From contig JACRAA010000460.1 of the NCBI GenBank assembly GCA_016213595.1, positions 1 to 9,249 on the forward strand: 9,249 nt of DNA, written 5' to 3'. Position numbers and translations under genes: made by a program. Positions within the stretch are counted from its first letter, which is position 1. Each line of letters opens with the position of its first letter. Shown here piece after piece: positions 5,650 through 9,249 of the stretch. The stretch comes from Actinomycetota bacterium (GTDB lineage Bacteria > Actinomycetota > Actinomycetes > Propionibacteriales > Propionibacteriaceae). The notes beneath the pieces are model-generated. The model had not been told where the DNA came from. It ran no database searches and worked only from the letters and a program-made list of their open reading frames with translations.

Positions 5650-6435
5650 GTGGCGACATGGGAGGACGGCCCCGAGTACGCGCCGGTCGACTGGCCGACC
5701 GCGTTCGTCGCTCCAGAGACCAGGCCCTTGAACAGCGACCCGCCGGAGCTCGACCCGTCCGCAGCTGCCCCCGTCGCGCCCCCCGAGCGGTACGAGCAGC
5801 CGAGGGAGCGCGTGCCCGCCCTCGCCGACCTCGTACCCGCCCCCGCTGAGACGCGGGACCCGGTCGAACCATTCCACGTCACCTCCGCGGTCATGACGGC
5901 CAGCTCCGCATGGGGGTCAGCCCACTCGACGCAGGCCGTCGCTGCCCCGGTGCCCCAGCCCGTGTGGACCCCGGAGCAGGCTGTGGCGAGCGCCTACCCG
6001 CCTCCGCAGCCCACCCAGGGCTTCCCGGCCCCAGGCACGCCGGAGTGGTTCGGGCCCGCGACGGTCCCCTTCGAGGCGAACCAGGTCCAGGTGCCGCTCA
6101 CCGTGGGGACGGTCGCGGAGGGCGTGTCCTGGGGGCTGATCAACACGCTGCTGCTCGGCGGGGTCCTCTCTTACCTGTCACCCGTCCTCCTGCTCACCGC
6201 GTTCTTCCTCAGCGGGCAGGTGCGGTACCGACGACAGGTCATGCGGGTCGCGATCATCGTCGCGATGGCCATCGTCGTGGTCTCCGGTGCCGGCGCGATG
6301 GCGGGTGGCGCTGACGGGACGCTGGCGTGGGAGTCGATGGCCACCGCCTCCGTCTGGTGCTGCTGGCTGCTCATCGTCTTCGGCGTGGGCCTGTCGGTTC
6401 TCGCCATCCGCCGAGGCGAGCATCCTGAGTCGTGA
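5650..6435 (+). CDS. Pro-rich protein with three C-terminal transmembrane helices, function unknown
   Basis: The protein has 261 residues and starts at GTG 5650. Residues 1-150 are hydrophilic, rich in Pro, Ala and Glu, and probably disordered. This part holds short ordered-looking motifs: ATWEDGPEYAPVDWP at the very start, RDPVEPFHVTSAVMTASSAWG (about 69-89) and GTPEWFG (129-135). The C-terminal part has three hydrophobic segments at about 163-188, 198-218 and 232-253, with a basic loop VRYRRQ after the first and RRGEHPES at the end. The positive-inside rule puts the basic first loop and the C-terminus in conflict for three simple helices, so one segment may be re-entrant or the topology unusual. 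No enzyme motif is seen. I do not recognise a named family. It is divergent from the cold-shock gene (131 bp) and 70 bp upstream of the fibronectin-domain gene on the same strand. The start is supported by TAGCAT-N6-GTG. Confidence 0.8.
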   Translation: MATWEDGPEYAPVDWPTAFVAPETRPLNSDPPELDPSAAAPVAPPERYEQPRERVPALADLVPAPAETRDPVEPFHVTSAVMTASSAWGSAHSTQAVAAPVPQPVWTPEQAVASAYPPPQPTQGFPAPGTPEWFGPATVPFEANQVQVPLTVGTVAEGVSWGLINTLLLGGVLSYLSPVLLLTAFFLSGQVRYRRQVMRVAIIVAMAIVVVSGAGAMAGGADGTLAWESMATASVWCCWLLIVFGVGLSVLAIRRGEHPES

Positions 6436-6440
6436 GCTGC

Positions 6441-6499
6441 GACCTGAAGTTGAGGGTTTGCTCCTGGTGGTATCGGTTGAAAGTACTTGCGGCTAGCAT
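6441..6499 (+). promoter_or_regulatory. promoter region of the fibronectin-domain gene, unusually AT-rich
   Basis: TAGCAT (6494-6499) is followed by six bases and GTG 6506, again the leaderless pattern. The preceding 50 bases are clearly less GC-rich than the surroundings. They hold two GTTGA copies (6449-6453 and 6476-6480, 27 bp apart), TTGAAA (6477-6482) and the perfect palindrome AAGTACTT (6481-6488). TTGAAA is only 11 bases from the -10, too close for a standard promoter, so an activator or a non-housekeeping sigma factor is possible. Confidence 0.45.
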
Positions 6500-6505
6500 G
6501 ACCGC

Positions 6506-7237
6506 GTGCCTCGTCACTGGCAGGTACTGCTCATGGTCGCTCTGGGAGCCGGCGCGACCGTCATGGCTGTGCCCCGGGCCCTGAGCGGGATCGTCGCCGT
6601 ACCCCAGGATGTGGAGTCGGGCATCTCCCGCTCCGTCGCCGCAACGCCCTCCTCCAAGCCGTCCACGGCGAAGATGCCCGTGTGGTCGGCTCCCACCCCC
6701 ACGAGCTCGTCGGCGAAGGACACCAAGCCACCTACGGCAGTGACCGGACTCCGCGTGCTGGCGAACACTGAGACCTCCGTGACCATTGGCTGGGACGCCA
6801 GCACGGACAACGTCGCGGTGAAGCTGTACCTCGTCAAACGTGACGGCTTCGCAACCGCCCAGACGCTCGACACGAAGCTCGCCCTCGGGTGGCCACACCG
6901 CACGACCTCTGTCTCCGTGCAGGTGGTCGCGGTCGACACCTCCGGCAACCAGGGCGAGTGGCGCCGCCTCGACGTCCCCCCGCCCGCAGCTGTCGCCGCG
7001 ACCACGGCGCCTGCCGTCACCGTTCCCGTCGTCACCGTCCCTCCCGTCGTCACCGTCCCTGCCGCCGGTCCGAGCGCCGAGCAGTCGTCCGTCCCACCCG
7101 TCGCGACCACTGCCCCTGCCTCCACGGCCGCCTCCCTCGTGGGCAGCGCCGGCCCGTCAGCGGTCTCGCAGCAGACGAGCGCCAGCGTCCAGACCGCCAG
7201 CACCCTCGCGACGACGACCGCGAGTCACTCCGCCTGA
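6506..7237 (+). CDS. exported fibronectin type III domain protein with low-complexity tail
   Basis: The protein has 243 residues and starts at GTG 6506. One hydrophobic segment near the N-terminus (about 6-23, QVLLMVALGAGATVMAV) is a signal peptide or signal anchor; no clear cleavage site or lipobox is seen. A Ser/Pro/Thr-rich spacer (41-73) leads to one fibronectin type III domain (about 74-155). It starts KPPTAVTGLRV, has the core Trp in IGWDASTDNV, and ends VVAVDTSGNQGEW, the pattern seen in bacterial extracellular glycoside hydrolases. The last 85 residues are Ala/Thr/Val/Pro/Ser only and include a tandem PVVTVP repeat. No catalytic domain is attached, which is unusual, since bacterial fibronectin domains mostly link domains of enzymes. 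A cell-surface adhesive or structural role is a guess. The 3' end overlaps the convergent NUDIX gene by 13 bp. The start is supported by TAGCAT-N6-GTG. Confidence 0.82.
   Translation: MPRHWQVLLMVALGAGATVMAVPRALSGIVAVPQDVESGISRSVAATPSSKPSTAKMPVWSAPTPTSSSAKDTKPPTAVTGLRVLANTETSVTIGWDASTDNVAVKLYLVKRDGFATAQTLDTKLALGWPHRTTSVSVQVVAVDTSGNQGEWRRLDVPPPAAVAATTAPAVTVPVVTVPPVVTVPAAGPSAEQSSVPPVATTAPASTAASLVGSAGPSAVSQQTSASVQTASTLATTTASHSA
7025..7060 (+). repeat. perfect 18-bp tandem duplication within the fibronectin protein tail
   Basis: CCCGTCGTCACCGTCCCT occurs twice head to tail (7025-7042 and 7043-7060), in frame, encoding PVVTVP twice (residues 174-185). A degenerate partial copy (GCCGTCACCGTT, 7013-7024) precedes it. 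Such repeats can change copy number by slippage without breaking the frame. Confidence 0.8.
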
Positions 7238-7815
7238 GCCTGTCCCCGATGACCGAGGGCGACCGGTACGACGCTCTCCTCCACGGTTCCCAGGTCGACG
7301 GGCCAGCGTTCAGGCTGGCGGGTCACCGCCACCAGCTCGGCCAGGTCGACGGGCCACAGCAGCTCGTCCGAGCTCTCGTGCACGCTGCGCCACGCATGGC
7401 CGAGGACTGACTGGCGCTCGAACTCCGTGTGCCCCGAGATGTCGACCTCGAACTCCTCGTCGACGTGGAGGACGAAGATCTCCTCGGTCTGGGCGGTCAC
7501 CTGGTCGCTGTAGCCGTGGAGGACGACGCGGACGGCCACCGGTCCGTACAGCTCGCTCTCGTCGACGAGGAGCCCGGACTCCTCGGCCAGCTCGCGTCGC
7601 GCCGCCTGGCGCGGTGTCTCGTCGCCGTCGACGCCCCCTCCCGGCAGCACCCACCAGCCCGACCCGGGCGTGCCCGGGTCCTGGTCGTGGAACATCAGGA
7701 CGCGCGGGCCAGCCTCCCCCTCGGCCAGGACCAGCACTCGTGCAGCCCTGCGGGTCCGGTACGTACGTTCGGGCGGGGGCACGGCACGCCCCCTGGCACG
7801 GAACGGCTCGGTCAC
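7225..7815 (-). CDS. NUDIX hydrolase
   Basis: The protein has 196 residues and starts at GTG 7815. A complete NUDIX box spans residues 60-82: G-x5-E-x7-REL-x-EE-x-G, with G60, E66, R74, E75, E78, E79 and G81 all present, so the Mg2+-binding catalytic helix is intact. The strand before it, GWWVLPGGG, is typical of the fold. Such enzymes cleave a nucleoside diphosphate linked to another group, releasing nucleotides from damaged or signalling substrates in the cytosol. The substrate cannot be inferred. Residues 150-180 (ELLWPVDLAELVAVTRQPERWPVDLG) form a C-terminal helix region with a repeated WPVDL. GTG 7815 is chosen because TAGGCT lies 7 bases upstream; the frame stays open much further only because it runs antisense through the next gene. 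The gene is divergent from the YbaK-type gene (85 bp between starts) and overlaps the fibronectin gene by 13 bp at its 3' end. Confidence 0.93.
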   Translation of the reverse strand: MTEPFRARGRAVPPPERTYRTRRAARVLVLAEGEAGPRVLMFHDQDPGTPGSGWWVLPGGGVDGDETPRQAARRELAEESGLLVDESELYGPVAVRVVLHGYSDQVTAQTEEIFVLHVDEEFEVDISGHTEFERQSVLGHAWRSVHESSDELLWPVDLAELVAVTRQPERWPVDLGTVEESVVPVALGHRGQAQAE

Positions 7816-7822
7816 GTCGGCC

Positions 7823-7828
7823 AGCCTA
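7823..7828 (-). promoter_or_regulatory. -10 element TAGGCT of the NUDIX gene
   Basis: TAGGCT on the minus strand, seven bases, then GTG 7815, with no Shine-Dalgarno. It sits back to back with the promoter of the divergent deacylase gene; only 59 bp separate the two -10 boxes. Confidence 0.6.
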
Positions 7829-7887
7829 GGACGCCGGCGCCGCGGCTCGGCGGCGGGACGAGCGGCAGGGTGCTCGCTCAGCCCGGC

Positions 7888-7893
7888 TACCGT
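7888..7893 (+). promoter_or_regulatory. -10 element TACCGT of the YbaK-type gene
   Basis: TACCGT, seven bases, then GTG 7901. No strong -35 is seen. The -35 regions of this and the divergent NUDIX promoter would lie close together, so one bound regulator could affect both. Confidence 0.55.
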
Positions 7894-7900
7894 GGGGCGC

Positions 7901-8443
7901 GTGCCGCTTCCCGTCCTCGGATCCCTGACCTCGCTCCCCGTCCTGGAGCACCTCGACCTCGTCGCCGGGCCGACGGCGAGAGCTCTCACCGCCTGGCCGT
8001 ACGCCGAGCAGGTAGCCGTCTGCGAGATCGACCCCGACCTCGCCGACACGGCCGCGCTCACCGCCGCGTTCGACCTTCCCCTCGGCGCCAGCGGGAACTG
8101 CGTGCTCGTCGCGGGGACCCGTGCCGGTGACGAGCGGATCGCCGCCTGCGTCGTCCCCGCCGACACCAGGGCAGACGTCAACAACCTCGTACGACGCGAG
8201 CTCGACGTGAGGAAGGCCTCGTTCCTGCCCATGGATCGCGCAGTCACCGAGTCGAGCATGGAGTACGGCGGCATCACCCCCGTCGGCCTGCCCGAGGCAT
8301 GGCGGCTGCTCGTCGACGCGAAGCTGACCGTAGAGGAGGTCGTCTGCGTCGGCTCCGGGATCCGCGGCTCCAAGCTGCTCATCCCCGGAGCCGTCCTCGC
8401 CCACCTTCCCGGCGCCGAGGTCGTCGACGGCCTGGGACGCTGA
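7901..8443 (+). CDS. YbaK/EbsC-family aminoacyl-tRNA deacylase
   Basis: The protein has 180 residues, a normal length for a free-standing editing domain. Family knowledge: YbaK/ProXp proteins hydrolyse misacylated tRNA, such as Cys- or Ala-tRNA(Pro), in the cytosol, protecting the proteome. Visible motifs: CEIDPDLADTAA (41-52), GNCVLVAGTRAG (66-76), AACVVPADTRADVNNLVRR (81-99), then LDVRKASFLP (101-110) with the conserved Lys105. The loop YGGITPVGLPEAW (122-134) and GSGIRGSKLLIP (151-162) follow; the GG-ITP-x-GLP and GS motifs are typical. The N-terminal 40 residues are family-specific. GTG 7901 is preceded by TACCGT seven bases upstream and no Shine-Dalgarno. Which tRNA it edits is not readable here; actinobacteria carry several such paralogues. 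It is divergent from a NUDIX hydrolase, and 156 bp separate it from the HelD gene. Confidence 0.88.
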   Translation: MPLPVLGSLTSLPVLEHLDLVAGPTARALTAWPYAEQVAVCEIDPDLADTAALTAAFDLPLGASGNCVLVAGTRAGDERIAACVVPADTRADVNNLVRRELDVRKASFLPMDRAVTESSMEYGGITPVGLPEAWRLLVDAKLTVEEVVCVGSGIRGSKLLIPGAVLAHLPGAEVVDGLGR

Positions 8444-8491
8444 GCCACCGAGGACGCTGGGCGACCCGGCGCTAGGGACGCCGAGCGACCC
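8434..8491. repeat. three imperfect 17-bp direct repeats at the end of the YbaK-type gene
   Basis: Three related 17-mers start at 8434, 8451 and 8475: GGGACGCTGAGCCACCG, AGGACGCTGGGCGACCC and GGGACGCCGAGCGACCC. The first contains the TGA stop codon. Copies 2 and 3 differ at three positions. The third overlaps a small hairpin, GAGCG-ACC-CGCTC (8483-8495). Local duplication is the simplest origin; a terminator or protein-binding role is possible. Confidence 0.6.
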
Positions 8492-8514
8492 GCTCACGCC
8501 TCAGTGAACGGCTC

Positions 8515-8537
8515 ATCGCTCGACTTCCCTGAGCGAT
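8515..8537. promoter_or_regulatory. 7-bp dyad abutting the helD promoter, candidate operator
   Basis: ATCGCTC (8515-8521) and GAGCGAT (8531-8537) form a perfect inverted repeat around 9 bases, ending one base before the -35. It is well placed for an activator or repressor, and it could also form a hairpin in read-through RNA from upstream. Confidence 0.5.
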
Positions 8538-8566
8538 TCGACACTCCCGGTCGCGCGGACTATCGT
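8538..8566 (+). promoter_or_regulatory. promoter of the HelD gene (TCGACA-N17-TATCGT)
   Basis: TCGACA (8538-8543) matches the -35 consensus at five of six positions and is 17 bases from TATCGT (8561-8566). It is the best housekeeping-type promoter in the window. Transcription should start near 8573, giving a leader of about 27 bases that contains the Shine-Dalgarno GGAGG (8588-8592). Confidence 0.65.
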
Positions 8567-8599
8567 CTCGCGTCTGCCCTCACGCCTGGAGGCCGACGC

Positions 8600-9249
8600 A
8601 TGTCCTCTGACCCTGTCCTCTCCTCCGAACGCCACCACCTCACCGAGTCCCGCGCCGCGCTGCACCGGATGCGAGAGGCCACCACCCGCGTCGAGAACGC
8701 AGTGGGCGGGGACTCCGTCTCGACCCAGTACCTGAAGCAGGCCCTGTACCGGCGGATGCGCTCCCTGGAGGACGACCCGTCCGTACCGCTCTTCTTCGGC
8801 CGCCTCGACTACGCGCGGGACCTGGGCGCGGAGCTCGACGAGCGCCTCTACATCGGCCGCCGTCACGTCACCGGGGAGCTCGGCGGCGAGCCGCTCGTCA
8901 TGGACTGGCGGGCGCCCATGTCGCTGCCGTTCTACCGGGCCCGTCCGGGAGATCCGATGGGCGTGGCGATGCGGCGTCGCTTCGGCTTCCGACAGGGCGA
9001 GATCACCGCGTACGAGGACGAGGACCTCTCCTCGCCGTCCGACGTCGGGTCACGCCTGCTCGCGGAGGAGATCGAGCGGCCGCGTACGGGTCCGATGCGC
9101 GACATCGTGGCCACCATCCAGCCGGACCAGGACGTCCTCGTCCGTACCGACCTCGCGACCAGCCTCTGCATCCAGGGTGCTCCCGGGACGGGCAAGACCG
9201 CGGTCGGCCTGCACCGTGCCGCATATCTCCTGTACGCCCACCGTGACCA
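8600..9249 (+). CDS. HelD-like superfamily 1 helicase / RNA polymerase recycling factor, 5' part
   Basis: An open frame from ATG 8600 runs off the right edge; 216 residues are visible of an expected 650-770. Family knowledge: HelD binds RNA polymerase, reaching into both its channels, and uses ATP to release DNA and RNA from stalled complexes; some actinobacterial homologues protect against rifampicin. The N-terminal helical part (about 8-60) would form the secondary-channel coiled coil. It is followed by LFFGRLDY, then DERLYIGRRHVTG, LVMDWRAPMSLPFYRA (99-114) and DPMGVAMRRRF, all characteristic of HelD. TGPMRDIVATIQPDQDVLV leads to the Walker A motif GAPGTGKT (193-200), where Lys199 and Thr200 contact ATP. 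The start is fixed by GGAGG seven bases upstream. The N-terminal arm is fairly short, as in class II (actinobacterial) HelD. Walker B and later motifs are outside the window, so activity cannot be judged. Confidence 0.9.
   Translation, partial: MSSDPVLSSERHHLTESRAALHRMREATTRVENAVGGDSVSTQYLKQALYRRMRSLEDDPSVPLFFGRLDYARDLGAELDERLYIGRRHVTGELGGEPLVMDWRAPMSLPFYRARPGDPMGVAMRRRFGFRQGEITAYEDEDLSSPSDVGSRLLAEEIERPRTGPMRDIVATIQPDQDVLVRTDLATSLCIQGAPGTGKTAVGLHRAAYLLYAHRD

Noticed and set aside
7816..8448. N-terminal extension of the NUDIX frame
   Set aside because: It runs antisense through the YbaK-type gene, and a TAGGCT-N7-GTG signal supports the start at 7815.
8434..8491. Remnant of a CRISPR array or mobile element in the triple repeat
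   Set aside because: Only three imperfect copies with 0- and 7-base spacers and no associated cas or transposase gene; local duplication is simpler.
8444..8599. Rifampicin-associated element before the HelD gene
   Set aside because: I looked for the known GGGGCTTGC-type inverted repeat and did not see it; a different dyad is present instead.

Overview
The window is chromosomal DNA from a high-GC Gram-positive bacterium (Actinomycetota). Support comes from the strong G/C bias at third codon positions, frequent GTG starts, and several families typical of the phylum: an acVLRF1-type release-factor homologue, DUF3027, DUF2530 and a cold-shock protein with a C-terminal extension. Proteins with an extracytoplasmic Ala/Pro/Ser linker fit a Nocardioidaceae-like member, but that placement is a guess. 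I see no rRNA, tRNA, CRISPR array, insertion sequence or phage gene.

Layout. At 1-539 (+) lies the 3' part of an acVLRF1 peptidyl-tRNA hydrolase gene. It converges on a secreted, membrane-anchored protein (587-1558, -), preceded by a 28-codon one-helix membrane ORF (1578-1664, -). A divergent uncharacterised cytosolic protein follows (1746-2411, +), and its end nearly touches that of an NCS2/AzgA-type purine permease (2416-3948, -). The permease is divergent from a DUF2530 membrane protein (4018-4290, +), which overlaps tail to tail with a DUF3027 protein (4276-5037, -). Upstream of DUF3027 is the cold-shock gene (5135-5518, -). Divergent from that are a Pro-rich three-helix membrane protein (5650-6435, +) and an exported fibronectin type III protein (6506-7237, +). 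The latter overlaps tail to tail with a NUDIX hydrolase (7225-7815, -). A YbaK/EbsC-type aminoacyl-tRNA deacylase (7901-8443, +) and the 5' part of a HelD-like helicase gene (8600-9249, +) complete the window.

How the genes relate. Several act in information processing or its quality control: peptidyl-tRNA release, tRNA proofreading, RNA binding at low temperature, RNA polymerase recycling and possibly nucleotide clean-up. The permease supplies purines. The window is organised mainly as short single-gene units in divergent and convergent pairs, with few possible operons.

The most striking feature is in the signals, not the proteins. At ten of the twelve visible starts a -10-like hexamer (nine of them TANNNT, one a weaker GATGAT) lies exactly 6 or 7 bases before the ATG/GTG, which predicts leaderless mRNAs. 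Only the cold-shock and HelD genes have a real 5' leader with a Shine-Dalgarno sequence. Convergent pairs overlap by 13-15 bp or are 4 bp apart. I found no clear new multi-gene system. The points most worth a second look are the start architecture, the 28-residue membrane ORF, repeat and palindrome clusters upstream of DUF3027, DUF2530 and helD, and the unusual promoter of the fibronectin protein.
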